Positions 50,035 to 62,192 of a stretch of 64,000 bases of DNA are shown piece by piece. Numbering within the stretch: the first letter of the stretch is position 1; each line of letters begins with the position of its first letter. Both the position numbers and the translations under genes were made by a program. Under the pieces are notes generated by a model. The model did no database searches and had not been told where the DNA came from. It worked only from the letters and a program-made list of their open reading frames with translations. Origin of the DNA: Ferrovibrio sp. (GTDB taxonomy: Bacteria > Pseudomonadota > Alphaproteobacteria > Ferrovibrionales > Ferrovibrionaceae); NCBI RefSeq assembly GCF_002796975.1, contig NZ_PEKV01000008.1, positions 22,077 through 86,076 of the forward strand, read 5' to 3'.

Positions 50035-51057
50035 ATGGGCAAGGTCGAGCGGGACGAGGACGGCTCACTCGCGGCGCTTAAAAAAGTCGCCGCGCAGTTT
50101 GCCGTTGCCGTCACGCCGCATCTGCAGGCCCAGATCGACCCGAGCGATCCGAAAGACCCGATTGCGCGCCAGTTCCTGCCGGATGCGGCCGAACTGGTGA
50201 CGCTGCCGCACGAGCGCGAGGATCCGATTGGCGATACGGCGCACAGTCCGGTGCCGGGCATCGTGCATCGCTATCCCGACCGCGTGCTGCTCAAGCTGGT
50301 CAACGTCTGCCCGGTCTACTGCCGCTTCTGTTTTCGCCGCGAGATGGTCGGGCCGGGCAGCAAGGGCCTGAGCGCCGAGCAGCTCGATGCGGCGATCGAT
50401 TACATCGCGCAGCATCCGGCGATCTGGGAAGTGATCCTCACCGGCGGCGATCCGCTGATTGTCTCGCCGCGCCGCCTGAAAGAGGTGATTGCGCGGCTGA
50501 ACGCCATTCCGCATCTGGGCGTGATCCGTATCCACAGCCGCGTGCCGGTGGTCGATCCGGCGCGCATCAATGACGCCATGATCGACGCATTGAGGTCCAG
50601 CGAGAAGGCCGTCTGGCTGCTGCTGCACGCCAACCATGCCCGTGAGTTCGTGCCGGAGGCGGCGGCGGCGATCCGCAAACTGGTCGAGGCCGGCGTGCCG
50701 ATGCTGGGCCAGTCGGTGCTACTGAAAGGCGTCAACGACAGTCCGGCCGCGCTCACCGATCTGTTCCGCGCCATGGTGGCCAACCGGATCAAGCCGCATT
50801 ACCTGCATCACGGCGACCTGGCCCGCGGCACCAGCCATTTCCGCCTGTCGATTGCCGAGGGTCAGAAGCTGATGCGCCGCCTGCGCGGGCATACTTCGGG
50901 CCTGCTGCAGCCGACTTACATCCTCGACATTCCCGGTGGCCACGGCAAAGTCCCGGTCGGGCCGGCTTACGCGGAGCCGCAGGAGGATGGCAGCTGGGCG
51001 ATCACCGACCCCTGGGGCTGCGGACACCGCTATGACGACCCGGTGGTGAGGGAATAG
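50035..51057 (+). CDS. KamA-type radical SAM protein (lysine 2,3-aminomutase / EF-P lysylation EpmB-like)
   Basis: 340 residues. The radical SAM cluster motif CPVYCRFCFRRE binds the 4Fe-4S centre; ILTGGDPL, RIHSRVPVVDP and YLHHGDLARGTSHFR are typical of the lysine 2,3-aminomutase family. Members either make beta-lysine or supply it for modification of elongation factor P. Its length is nearer the short EpmB class than the long clostridial enzyme, but efp and epmA are not adjacent, so the role is unresolved. It follows tpiA by 5 bp. Confidence 0.9.
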   Translation: MGKVERDEDGSLAALKKVAAQFAVAVTPHLQAQIDPSDPKDPIARQFLPDAAELVTLPHEREDPIGDTAHSPVPGIVHRYPDRVLLKLVNVCPVYCRFCFRREMVGPGSKGLSAEQLDAAIDYIAQHPAIWEVILTGGDPLIVSPRRLKEVIARLNAIPHLGVIRIHSRVPVVDPARINDAMIDALRSSEKAVWLLLHANHAREFVPEAAAAIRKLVEAGVPMLGQSVLLKGVNDSPAALTDLFRAMVANRIKPHYLHHGDLARGTSHFRLSIAEGQKLMRRLRGHTSGLLQPTYILDIPGGHGKVPVGPAYAEPQEDGSWAITDPWGCGHRYDDPVVRE

Positions 51058-51073
51058 TCTGGACTTTCAGCGG

Positions 51074-51184
51074 CTTATGTCATTCTTCGGTGGTCTTGTC
51101 AGCGCTTATTCCCTCCTTAATTCGAGCTTATAACGCGCTTATTTTTGCTTATTTGAGTCTTATTCCGGCTTGGCGCGGGCTTAT
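51074..51184. repeat. Helically phased CTTAT array
   Basis: CTTAT begins at 51074, 51105, 51127, 51138, 51148, 51159 and 51180. The intervals are 31, 22, 11, 10, 11 and 21 bp, close to whole turns of B-DNA. All copies are on one strand and most read GCTTAT(T). Confidence 0.6.
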
Positions 51185-51208
51185 TGCGGGGCTGACCTTT
51201 CAAAAGAT

Positions 51209-51297
51209 TGTCATGGCCGGCCTCGTGCCGGCCATCCACGCCTTTCTTTTTTCGACGAGCAAAGACGTGGATGGCCGGGACAAGCCCGGCCATGACA
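51209..51297. repeat. Palindromic repeat pair (REP-like), inverted
   Basis: Arms 51209-51240 and 51266-51297 are near-perfect complements (each contains GGATGGCCGG or its complement) and each arm is itself palindromic. The same unit recurs at 53582-53613 beyond pyrG. Confidence 0.8.
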
Positions 51298-51500
51298 GTG
51301 GCAGGTAAGGGAGCCGAATCCTGATTCGTCCCGCCGTGGCGAGCGCGCTGCCCAGCGGGCGGAAATCAGCCTGAGAACAATATGCGAACATTGTCGAAAA
51401 GTCAAGCCAGCGGCAGCACATGGCACCTTGTTGCCGGGGAGGGCTTTCCCTATCTCCCTGCACAGTGTAAAAGCCCCCGGACTTACGGAGATTTCGGGCC

Positions 51501-51815
51501 ATGATGACCTTCCTTCTGGTGGTGCATATCCTGCTGGCGCTGGCGCTGATCGGCGTCATCCTGATGCAGCGTTCGGAAGGCGGCGCACTCGGCATGGGCG
51601 GCGGTGGCGGCGGTTTCATGACTGCGCGCGGCTCGGCCAACCTGCTGACCCGTACGACGGCGATCCTGGCGACCCTGTTCATCCTGTCCAGCATCGTGCT
51701 GGCGATTCTTGCCGGCGGTCATTCGCGGCCCACGTCGATTCTCGATTCGGCGCCGACGGCGACTCCGAGCGCACCGGCTGAACCGGCCAAGCCTGCCGTT
51801 CCGCTCTCCCAATAA
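51501..51815 (+). CDS. secG: Preprotein translocase subunit SecG
   Basis: 104 residues with two membrane helices (about 3-20 and 53-71), the conserved LMQRSEGGALGMGGG loop between them and a Pro/Ala-rich C-terminal tail. SecG associates with SecYE and stimulates SecA-driven export. CGGAG lies before the first of two adjacent ATG codons. Its place before pyrG is the usual alphaproteobacterial order. Confidence 0.95.
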   Translation: MMTFLLVVHILLALALIGVILMQRSEGGALGMGGGGGGFMTARGSANLLTRTTAILATLFILSSIVLAILAGGHSRPTSILDSAPTATPSAPAEPAKPAVPLSQ

Positions 51816-51834
51816 CTCAGCCGTAATCGACTGA

Positions 51835-55274
<3,440 letters not shown>

Positions 55275-55285
55275 GCAGACAGACG

Positions 55286-55627
55286 ATGGTGAGCCGGGGG
55301 GTAATCATCATCGCACTCGCCGTCGCGCTGGTTTCGGCCGGCGCGGCGGCGCAGTCTATTTCGGTCGCCGGCAAATGGGCGGTCAGCCAGAGCCGCTGCG
55401 ACACCGAGGCCATCGCCTTTGAGAGCGATGGCAGCTTCAACTCGACGCTCGACGACAACCAGCCGCGTAGCGGCAAATACCGCACTGGCCGCGACCGCAT
55501 CATCCTGCTGGACGAGCAGGAGCCGGATCGCGAACTGGCACTGATCATTCTCGATTATACGCCGACGCGCCTCGTCGCCTTCGACGAGACGATTGAATCC
55601 GACCGTCGTCTGGTGAAGTGCCGCTGA
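55286..55627 (+). CDS. Small exported protein, 113 residues
   Basis: Signal peptide MVSRGVIIIALAVALVSAGAAAQ (about residues 1-22) followed by a small beta-rich domain (ISVAGKWAVSQSRCDTEAIAF, FNSTLDDNQPRSGKYRTG) with two cysteines, one near residue 38 and one at the penultimate position (KCR), perhaps a disulfide. The frame continues far upstream inside eno, but the ATG at 55286 gives the signal peptide. No strong ribosome-binding site, so coupling to eno is possible. Function unknown. Confidence 0.75.
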   Translation: MVSRGVIIIALAVALVSAGAAAQSISVAGKWAVSQSRCDTEAIAFESDGSFNSTLDDNQPRSGKYRTGRDRIILLDEQEPDRELALIILDYTPTRLVAFDETIESDRRLVKCR

Positions 55628-55832
55628 GGTATTTACTCAAACATATGCGGCATGAAATGCGGGCCGGTCTCGTCATGCTCGCTGATGTCCAGCCCGCAGG
55701 CGCGCGAGGCGACGATCCAGAGACCCAGTAAGCTGATCCTCGATCAGGCTGCAGGCCGCGTCCGGCTGGCGAAGGCGCGGGAGGAGCGCATGCCGGAAAG
55801 ATAGTTCGCTCCTCCCGTGCGGGGACGTGAAA
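55628..55832. other. Intergenic region with a possible gene remnant
   Basis: On the minus strand a protein-like end (LWIVASRACGLDISEHDETG, then PHFMPHMFE and a stop at about 55631) follows an in-frame stop at about 55755, with no start. It looks like the decayed end of a lost gene. The hairpin GGGAGGAGCG/CGCTCCTCCC (55789-55819) lies just beyond the tautomerase gene end. Confidence 0.35.
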
Positions 55833-56066
55833 CTAGCCGCGTTTCGCTGCCTGCTGCCTGCGGTATTCCGCCACCGGCAATCCACCGACACCCCAGTTCT
55901 CCATCTCGACTTCGTCGATCACCACGAAGGTGGCGTCCAGCGGCTTGTTCAGCACATCGAGGAGCAACTGGCTGACGCCCCTGATCAGCTCGGCCTTCTG
56001 CTCGGGCGTGGTATGCGAAGCTTTGGCGTTACCTTCGCGGGTGATCTGGATATTCACATACGGCAT
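55833..56066 (-). CDS. 4-oxalocrotonate tautomerase family protein
   Basis: 77 residues beginning MPYVNIQITREG; removal of Met exposes the catalytic Pro1, the hallmark of this family. The core ELIRGVSQLLLDVLNKPLDATFVVIDEVEMENWGVGG fits, in two stretches, the PptA/YdcE-type tautomerases. The substrate is unknown. It lies 21 bp after the SDR gene on the same strand and probably shares its promoter. Confidence 0.9.
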   Translation of the reverse strand: MPYVNIQITREGNAKASHTTPEQKAELIRGVSQLLLDVLNKPLDATFVVIDEVEMENWGVGGLPVAEYRRQQAAKRG

Positions 56067-56087
56067 TTTCTGTCTCCCTGATCAAAG

Positions 56088-56825
56088 TTACCAGCGGCCG
56101 GCCTGAACGCCGCCATCGACATGAAGCACCTCGCCGGTAACGAACTGCGCGCCTTCAAGATACAGCACGGCCTCGACGATCTCTTCCACCTTGCCCAGCC
56201 GCCGGATCGGATGCATGGCGGCGAGGAATTCATGGCTGTCCGGCGTGTGCATCGGCGTGTCGATGATGCCAGGCGAGACCGCATTCACGCGCAGGCCGCG
56301 GCCGGCATATTCGATCGCCAGCGCCTGCGTCACCGCATTCAGTCCGCCCTTGGTCAGGGCGGTGAGCGCCGCCGGCACGCCGGCCACCGGCATGTCGACC
56401 AGGCTGGTGGTGATGCTGACGATATGGCCGCTGCCCATATTACCGTTGCCCTGACGCAGCATCTGCGCGGCCACGCGCTGCGAGACATGCCAGAAGCCGG
56501 CGACATTCACCGACTGCATCGTTTCGTAATCCTGCAGCGTGAAATCGGTAAAGGGCTTGGAGAAGAAGATACCGGCATTGTTGACCAGCGTGTCGACGCG
56601 GCCGAACTGCGCCATCGCGGTCTGCAGGATCCGGTCGGCGGTGCGCGGGTCGCCGATATCGCCGGCGACCGTGACAATGCCCTCATCGCCCTTCGCGAAG
56701 GCCGGCGTGATGCCGCGCGAATTGGCCAGCACGCGGTAGCCCTTCGCGCGGAAACCCTGCACCAGGCCGGCGCCGATACCCTGGGACGCGCCGGTAATGA
56801 TGGCGACCTTGTTCTCTGCAGTCAT
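56088..56825 (-). CDS. Short-chain dehydrogenase/reductase family protein lacking the catalytic Tyr
   Basis: 245 residues with a Rossmann fold: TGASQGIGAGL cofactor loop, VNNAGIFF, N of the tetrad in SVNVAGF, ITTS serine, and late GEVLHVDGG. In the usual Tyr-x3-Lys the sequence is T-A-L-T-K, so the catalytic tyrosine is replaced by threonine while Lys remains. Members with this change form a known-looking subgroup but their chemistry is unclear. ATG at 56825 is preceded by AGAGAGA. Divergent from the LysR regulator gene. Confidence 0.88.
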   Translation of the reverse strand: MTAENKVAIITGASQGIGAGLVQGFRAKGYRVLANSRGITPAFAKGDEGIVTVAGDIGDPRTADRILQTAMAQFGRVDTLVNNAGIFFSKPFTDFTLQDYETMQSVNVAGFWHVSQRVAAQMLRQGNGNMGSGHIVSITTSLVDMPVAGVPAALTALTKGGLNAVTQALAIEYAGRGLRVNAVSPGIIDTPMHTPDSHEFLAAMHPIRRLGKVEEIVEAVLYLEGAQFVTGEVLHVDGGVQAGRW

Positions 56826-56928
56826 GACATCTGTCTCTCTTTCTCGTCTGGGGACGGCCCCCGTTCGGGCGTCGGTGAGGGACAGGTAGGCCTTTGCTGA
56901 ATTTGGGAGAATAATCACTGTACGAAAT

Positions 56929-56955
56929 ATACTTTTGCATGATACGCAAAAGTAT
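56929..56955. promoter_or_regulatory. 10-bp inverted repeat operator between SDR and LysR genes
   Basis: ATACTTTTGC (56929-56938) and GCAAAAGTAT (56946-56955) are perfect complements with a 7-bp spacer. The site overlaps both possible start codons of the regulator and lies 104 bp from the SDR start, so binding should block or set transcription in both directions. It contains the T-N11-A core of LysR-type sites. Confidence 0.75.
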
Positions 56956-57862
56956 GGATCAGCTCTCCGCCATGCGGACTTTCGTCGCCGCGCTGGATGC
57001 CGGCAGCCTCAGCGCGGCCGCGCGCCAGCTGGGGCGCTCGCCGGCGGCGGTATCGCGCGCCATTGATGATCTTGAAGCCCATGTCGGCGTCCAGCTGCTG
57101 CACCGAACGACGCGCACCATTCGTCTCAGCGAGGCGGGCGAGCGCTATGCTGCGGCCTGTCGCCGCCTGCTCAGCGATCTGGAGGAGGCCGACCTGGCGG
57201 CAGCGGGCGAGGGCGCGGCGCCGCGTGGCCTGCTGACGCTGACAGGTCCGCTGGTCAGCGGCGCGCGCGTGCTGCGGCCGATCCTGGACGGGTTTCTGGA
57301 TGCCTATCCGGCCGTGAAGGCGAAACTGCTGCTGCTCGATCGCCAGGTGAACCTGGTGGATGAGGGCGTCGATATCGGCCTGCGGATTGCGCATCTTCCG
57401 GATTCAAGTCTGATCGCATTGCGGGTGGGTGAAGTGCGCCGTGTGATCTGCGCATCGCCGGGCTATCTCGCGGCGCGCCCGCCGATCTGCGGGCTGGAGG
57501 ATCTGGCCGAGCAGGACTGTATCTGCATGACCGCCTTCGGGCAGGAGCTCTGGGGCTTCCAGACCCCGGACGGGGTGCAGCAGCAGGTGCGCATGCAGCC
57601 GCGCCTGATTGTGAACACCGTGGAGGCGGCGGCTGATTCCGCCATCGAGGGGCGAGGCCTGATCCGGGTGTTTTCCTATCAGGTGGCCCGGGAGATCGCC
57701 GATGGCCGGCTGGTTGCGGTGCTGCCGCAGGCCGATGCCTCGGCCTGGCCGGTGCATCTGATCACCCCTGAGGGGCGGCTGGCGGTACCCAAAGTGCGGG
57801 CCTTCGTCGATTACGCTCTGCCGCGGCTCAAGGCCGAATTCCGCCACATGGGCCGGCTTTGA
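56954..57862 (+). CDS. LysR-family transcriptional regulator
   Basis: 302 residues. Winged-helix domain at 1-60 (MDQLSAMRTFVAALDAGSLSAAARQLGRS..AVSRAIDDLE) and a periplasmic-binding-like effector domain with GLLTLTGPLVSG and VDEGVDIGLRI. It probably controls the divergent SDR-tautomerase pair. ATG at 56954 gives the usual start; an in-frame ATG at 56939 lies inside the operator spacer. Neither has a ribosome-binding site, so a leaderless or near-leaderless transcript is possible. Confidence 0.93.
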   Translation: MDQLSAMRTFVAALDAGSLSAAARQLGRSPAAVSRAIDDLEAHVGVQLLHRTTRTIRLSEAGERYAAACRRLLSDLEEADLAAAGEGAAPRGLLTLTGPLVSGARVLRPILDGFLDAYPAVKAKLLLLDRQVNLVDEGVDIGLRIAHLPDSSLIALRVGEVRRVICASPGYLAARPPICGLEDLAEQDCICMTAFGQELWGFQTPDGVQQQVRMQPRLIVNTVEAAADSAIEGRGLIRVFSYQVAREIADGRLVAVLPQADASAWPVHLITPEGRLAVPKVRAFVDYALPRLKAEFRHMGRL

Positions 57863-57984
57863 CCCCAGCCTGGCGCGGCCTCTCGGGAATCCCGCCTAGC
57901 CCTTTGACTCTCCTGTGAGAATCTTGCGACCGACTCGGAAAAGGTTTGACCCCGCGACTCGGCTGTGATTCCCTGCGAATCACC

Positions 57985-58296
57985 ATGAGTGCTGTCCGCG
58001 AAATTCGCCGTCATTCCCTTGCCGCCATCGTGCCGGTGATCTGTTTCGCCGCCATCGGCTACTTCGCCTACCACGCGATGGAAGGCGAGCACGGCATCAA
58101 TGCCTATACCCGCCTGACCCTGCAGATCCGCGACACCAGGGCCGCCCTCGCCGAAGTGACGGCGGAGCGCCAGACCCTGGAGCATCGGGTCGGCCTGCTG
58201 CGCGCCAGTGGCCTTGATGCCGATATGCTGGAAGAGCAGGGAAAAAAGATCCTGGGGCTGATCAAGCCGGGCGACCGGGTAATACTCGGGCGCTAA
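57985..58296 (+). CDS. FtsB/DivIC-like septum formation initiator
   Basis: 103 residues: a single N-terminal membrane helix (about 12-30, LAAIVPVICFAAIGYFAYHA) followed by a coiled coil (LTLQIRDTRAALAEVTAERQTLEHRVGLLR) and a short C-terminal part (DADMLEEQGKKILGLIKPGD). This is the pattern of FtsB-type division proteins, which bridge FtsL and FtsQ. ATG at 57985 is the first with a normal short cytoplasmic tail. Located just before the pdh operon as in many alphaproteobacteria. Confidence 0.88.
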   Translation: MSAVREIRRHSLAAIVPVICFAAIGYFAYHAMEGEHGINAYTRLTLQIRDTRAALAEVTAERQTLEHRVGLLRASGLDADMLEEQGKKILGLIKPGDRVILGR

Positions 58297-58328
58297 ATAC
58301 CGGCTTCCCCGCAACGGAATTTCGCTAT

Positions 58329-58347
58329 TTAACTGAAGTTCAGTTAA
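58329..58347. promoter_or_regulatory. 9-bp inverted repeat operator upstream of pdhA
   Basis: TTAACTGAA (58329-58337) and TTCAGTTAA (58339-58347) are perfect complements around one central G. It lies just upstream of a promoter-like pair TTGTTT (58362-58367) and TAATCT (58384-58389), 16 bp apart. A repressor or activator of the pdh operon is implied; identity unknown. Confidence 0.6.
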
Positions 58348-58459
58348 TTACCAGAAAATCCTTGTTTTAACCAGAGTTAGCCATAATCTTCCGCTCGCCA
58401 TTCGACGCCTGACGGTGTTAGCTGTGGCAAATGACGTAAGGTCAGTCGGGAGAGAAACG

Positions 58460-59470
58460 ATGGCGAAACCGGGCAAAGCCGCGGACGCGGCCAAGGGCGG
58501 CAAACTGCCGCCGGCCAAGGAACTGCTCCAGTATTACCGCGACATGCTGCTGATCCGCCGCTTCGAAGAGAAGGCCGGCCAGTTATACGGCATGGGCCTG
58601 ATCGGCGGCTTCTGCCATCTCTATATCGGCCAGGAAGCTGTCGTTGTCGGCCTGCAGGCCTGCGCCAAGCTCGGCGATGCCGTCATCACCTCCTACCGCG
58701 ATCACGGCCACATGCTGGCGACCGGCATGGACCCGAAAGGCGTGATGGCTGAACTGACCGGTCGTGCCGGCGGCTATTCCAGGGGCAAGGGCGGCTCGAT
58801 GCACATGTTCAGCCGCGAGAAGCATTTCTACGGCGGCCACGGCATCGTCGGCGCCCAGGTGCCGCTCGGCACCGGCCTCGCCTTCGCCCAGCGCTACAAC
58901 AAGATCGACAACGTCACCTTCTGCTATTTCGGCGACGGCTCGGCCAATCAGGGCCAGGTCTACGAAAGCTTCAATATGGCCGAGCTGTGGAAGCTGCCGG
59001 TCATCTACGTGATCGAGAACAACCAGTATGCCATGGGCACCTCGGTGGCGCGCTCCTCGGCGCAGCCGGCGCTGCACAAGCGCGGCGAAAGCTTCGGCAT
59101 CCAGGGTCGCCAGGTCGACGGCATGAGCGTCGTCGCGGTGAAGGAAGCTGGCGAAGAGGCCGTGGCGCATTGCCGCGCCGGCAAGGGGCCCGTGATCCTC
59201 GAAATGATGACCTATCGCTATCGCGGCCATTCGATGTCCGATCCGGCGAAATACCGCAGCAAGGATGAAGTGACCAAGATGCGCGCCGAGCATGATCCGA
59301 TCGACCAGGTGCGTGCGTTGCTGCTCGGCAACAAGATGGTGGATGAAGACGCGCTGAAAGCCATCGACAAGCAGGTCAAGGACATCGTCCAGCAGGCCGC
59401 CGACTTCGCGCAGGAAAGCCCCGAGCCCGATCCGTCGGAGCTCTGGACTGACGTCTACGTCGAAGCTTAA
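58460..59470 (+). CDS. pdhA: Pyruvate dehydrogenase E1 component, alpha subunit
   Basis: 336 residues. With E1-beta it decarboxylates pyruvate on thiamine diphosphate. TPP motif [28 protein letters not shown], the substrate region [12 protein letters not shown] and the phospho-loop-like [15 protein letters not shown] at 58460 follows GGGAGAG. The order pdhA-pdhB-pdhC-SDR-lpdA runs on one strand with short gaps. Confidence 0.96.
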   Translation: MAKPGKAADAAKGGKLPPAKELLQYYRDMLLIRRFEEKAGQLYGMGLIGGFCHLYIGQEAVVVGLQACAKLGDAVITSYRDHGHMLATGMDPKGVMAELTGRAGGYSRGKGGSMHMFSREKHFYGGHGIVGAQVPLGTGLAFAQRYNKIDNVTFCYFGDGSANQGQVYESFNMAELWKLPVIYVIENNQYAMGTSVARSSAQPALHKRGESFGIQGRQVDGMSVVAVKEAGEEAVAHCRAGKGPVILEMMTYRYRGHSMSDPAKYRSKDEVTKMRAEHDPIDQVRALLLGNKMVDEDALKAIDKQVKDIVQQAADFAQESPEPDPSELWTDVYVEA

Positions 59471-59487
59471 GGCCGGGAGAGAAAACG

Positions 59488-60873
59488 ATGTCGATTGAAA
59501 TCCTGATGCCGGCCCTGTCGCCCACGATGACCGAGGGCAAGCTGGCCAAGTGGCATAAAAAAGAAGGCGACGAGGTCAAGGCCGGCGACATCATCGCCGA
59601 GATCGAGACCGACAAGGCGACGATGGAATTCGAAGCCGTCGATGAAGGCGTGCTGGAAAAGATCCTGGTCGCCGAGGGCAGCGAAGGCGTTGCCGTGAAT
59701 ACGCCGATTGCGTCGCTCCGTGGCGAAGGCGAAGAGGCTGCGCCGGCGAAGAAAGAAGAGAAAAAGGCCGAAGCTCCCAAGGCTGAAAAGAAGCAGCCGG
59801 AAGAAACCAAGGCCGTCGAGTCCGCAGTCACCGCGGCAAAGACGCCTGCACCTGAGCTGAAAGACCCCGCCATTCCCGAAGGCACGCAGTTCGTGTCGAT
59901 GACGGTGCGCGAGGCGATCCGCGAAGGCATGTCGGAAGAGATGCGCCGCGACCCCAAGGTTTTCCTGATGGGCGAGGAAGTGGCGCAGTATCAGGGTGCC
60001 TACAAGATCAGCCAAGGCATGCTGGATGAATTCGGCCCCGACCGCGTGATCGATACGCCGATCACCGAGCAGGGCTTTGCCGGTCTCGGTGTCGGCGCCG
60101 CTTTCGGCGGCTTGCGTCCGATCGTCGAATTCATGACGTTTAACTTCTCAATGCAGGCCATCGACCAGATCGTCAATTCGGCGGCCAAGACGCTGTATAT
60201 GTCGGGTGGCCAGATGGGCAGCCCCATCGTGTTCCGCGGCCCGAACGGCGCTGCGGCCCGCGTCGGCGCGCAGCATTCGCAATGCTATGCTGCCTGGTAT
60301 TCGCATATCCCGGGCCTGAAAGTGGTGGCGCCATATTCTGCTGCCGACTTCAAGGGCCTGATCAAGGCGGCGATCCGCGATCCGAATCCTGTCATCTTCC
60401 TGGAAAACGAAATCCTCTACGGTCGCAGCTTCGAGGTGCCGAAACTGGACGATTACGTCGTGCCGATCGGCAAGGCGCGTGTCGCTCGCGAAGGCAAGGA
60501 TGTCACGCTGGTGGGTTATTCCATCGCGGTCGGCCATGCGCTGGCGGCGGCCGAGAAGCTGGCGGAAGAGGGCATCGAGGCCGAGGTGATCGACCTGCGC
60601 ACCATCCGCCCGATGGACCACGAGACCATCATCAGGTCGGTGCAGAAGACCAACCGCATCGTCACGGTGGAGGAGGGCTTCCCGCAGTCTGGCATCGGCG
60701 CCGAAATCGCCGCCGTGATCATGGAAAAGGCCTTCGATCATCTCGATGCGCCGGTGGTGCGCGTGCATGGCAAGGATGTGCCGATGCCCTATGCCGCCAA
60801 TCTGGAAAAGCTGGCGCTGGTCACGGTGCCGGAAATCGTCGCAGCGGCGAAAGCCGTCTGCTACCGCAAGTAA
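59488..60873 (+). CDS. pdhB: Pyruvate dehydrogenase E1 component, beta subunit, with lipoyl domain
   Basis: 461 residues. An N-terminal lipoyl domain (about 1-80, lipoate on Lys43 in ETDKATMEF) and an acidic/Ala/Lys linker (80-135) precede the E1-beta fold ([54 protein letters not shown]). A lipoyl domain on E1-beta is typical of alphaproteobacteria. The DNA of this lipoyl domain is nearly identical to that of pdhC. GGGAGAG precedes the ATG. Confidence 0.96.
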   Translation: MSIEILMPALSPTMTEGKLAKWHKKEGDEVKAGDIIAEIETDKATMEFEAVDEGVLEKILVAEGSEGVAVNTPIASLRGEGEEAAPAKKEEKKAEAPKAEKKQPEETKAVESAVTAAKTPAPELKDPAIPEGTQFVSMTVREAIREGMSEEMRRDPKVFLMGEEVAQYQGAYKISQGMLDEFGPDRVIDTPITEQGFAGLGVGAAFGGLRPIVEFMTFNFSMQAIDQIVNSAAKTLYMSGGQMGSPIVFRGPNGAAARVGAQHSQCYAAWYSHIPGLKVVAPYSAADFKGLIKAAIRDPNPVIFLENEILYGRSFEVPKLDDYVVPIGKARVAREGKDVTLVGYSIAVGHALAAAEKLAEEGIEAEVIDLRTIRPMDHETIIRSVQKTNRIVTVEEGFPQSGIGAEIAAVIMEKAFDHLDAPVVRVHGKDVPMPYAANLEKLALVTVPEIVAAAKAVCYRK

Positions 60874-60886
60874 GGAGGGCCGAAGG

Positions 60887-62182
60887 ATGCCGATCGATAT
60901 CCTGATGCCGGCCCTCTCGCCCACGATGACCGAGGGCAAGCTGGCCAAGTGGCACAAGCAGGAAGGCGACGAGATCAAGGCCGGTGACATCATTGCCGAG
61001 ATCGAGACCGACAAGGCGACGATGGAATTCGAAGCCGTCGACGAGGGCAAGCTCGGCAAGATCCTGGTCGCCGAAGGCTCTGAGGGCGTTGCTGTGAACA
61101 CGCCGATTGCCGTGCTGCTGGAAGAGGGCGAAAGCGCCTCTGACGTGAAGGCTGCACCGAAGAAGGAAGAGAAGAAGCCTGAGCCCAAGGCTGAGGCTCC
61201 GAAGCAGGAAGAGAAGAAGGCCGAGGCACCGAAGGCCGCCGAAAAACCGGCTGCTGCTCCCGCGCCCGCTGCGAAAAGCGGTGATCGCGTCTTCGCCTCC
61301 CCGCTGGCCCGCCGTATGGCCGACCAGGCCGGCATCGACCTGAAAGCCGTGCAGGGCAGCGGTCCGCATGGCCGCATCGTCAAGGCCGACGTGGAGAAGG
61401 CCCCGAAAGGCAGCGCAGCAGCTCCGGCGGCTGCGGCCGGCAAGACAGCGGCTCCGGTGGCCAGCGGCCCCGGCGCGCGTCAACTCGCCGACCTGCTCAA
61501 GATGCCCTACAAGCTGGAACCGTTGTCGGGGATGCGCAGGACCATCGCGCGCCGCCTGACCGAGTCCAAGCAGACGGTGCCGCATTTCTATCTGACCATC
61601 GACACCGAGATCGACGAGCTGCTGTCGCTTCGCAAGCGGCTCAACGACAAGACCGATGCCAAGATCAGCGTGAATGATTTTGTCATCCGTGCCGTGGCGC
61701 TGGCCCTGAAGAAAGTACCGACCGCCAATGCCTCTTATGACGATAGCGGCATGATGTATTACGAACATGCCGATATCTCCGTCGCCGTGGCGACACCGAA
61801 CGGCCTGATCACCCCGATCATCAAGCAGGCAGAGGGCAAGGGCCTGACGCAGATTGCGAGCGAGATGAAGGACCTTGCTGCCCGCGCCCGCGATGGCAAG
61901 CTGAAGCCTGACGAATTCCAGGGCGGCACCTTCTCGATCTCGAATCTCGGCATGTTCGGCATCAAGCAGTTCGAGGCGGTGATCAATCCGCCGCAGGGCT
62001 GCATCCTTGCCATCGGCATGGGCGAACAGCGTCCAGTGGTGAAGAACGGCCAGATCGTGCCCGCCACGATCATGACCTGCACGCTGTCGGTCGATCATCG
62101 CGCGGTGGACGGCGCGGTGGGCGCGCAGTTCCTGCAGGCCTTCAAGGGCTTCATCGACGACCCGCTCACCATGCTGCTGTGA
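60887..62182 (+). CDS. pdhC: Pyruvate dehydrogenase E2 component (dihydrolipoamide acetyltransferase)
   Basis: 431 residues. One lipoyl domain (1-80, Lys43), an Ala/Lys/Glu-rich linker, a peripheral subunit-binding domain ([18 protein letters not shown], near 138) and the acetyltransferase core ending with the active-site motif DHRAVDG. It transfers acetyl to CoA. ATG at 60887 after AAGGAGGG is decided by the lipoyl start MPIDILMP. It follows pdhB by 13 bp. Confidence 0.96.
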   Translation: MPIDILMPALSPTMTEGKLAKWHKQEGDEIKAGDIIAEIETDKATMEFEAVDEGKLGKILVAEGSEGVAVNTPIAVLLEEGESASDVKAAPKKEEKKPEPKAEAPKQEEKKAEAPKAAEKPAAAPAPAAKSGDRVFASPLARRMADQAGIDLKAVQGSGPHGRIVKADVEKAPKGSAAAPAAAAGKTAAPVASGPGARQLADLLKMPYKLEPLSGMRRTIARRLTESKQTVPHFYLTIDTEIDELLSLRKRLNDKTDAKISVNDFVIRAVALALKKVPTANASYDDSGMMYYEHADISVAVATPNGLITPIIKQAEGKGLTQIASEMKDLAARARDGKLKPDEFQGGTFSISNLGMFGIKQFEAVINPPQGCILAIGMGEQRPVVKNGQIVPATIMTCTLSVDHRAVDGAVGAQFLQAFKGFIDDPLTMLL

Positions 62183-62192
62183 GGCAGTGACG

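Larger units (their letters stand above)
51058..51500. other. Gene-free region upstream of secG with phased repeats and a long inverted repeat
   Basis: It holds seven CTTAT motifs at near-helical spacing (51074-51184) and a 32-bp inverted repeat (51209-51240 with 51266-51297). No coding frame is convincing. The secG promoter must lie between 51298 and 51480. Confidence 0.6.
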
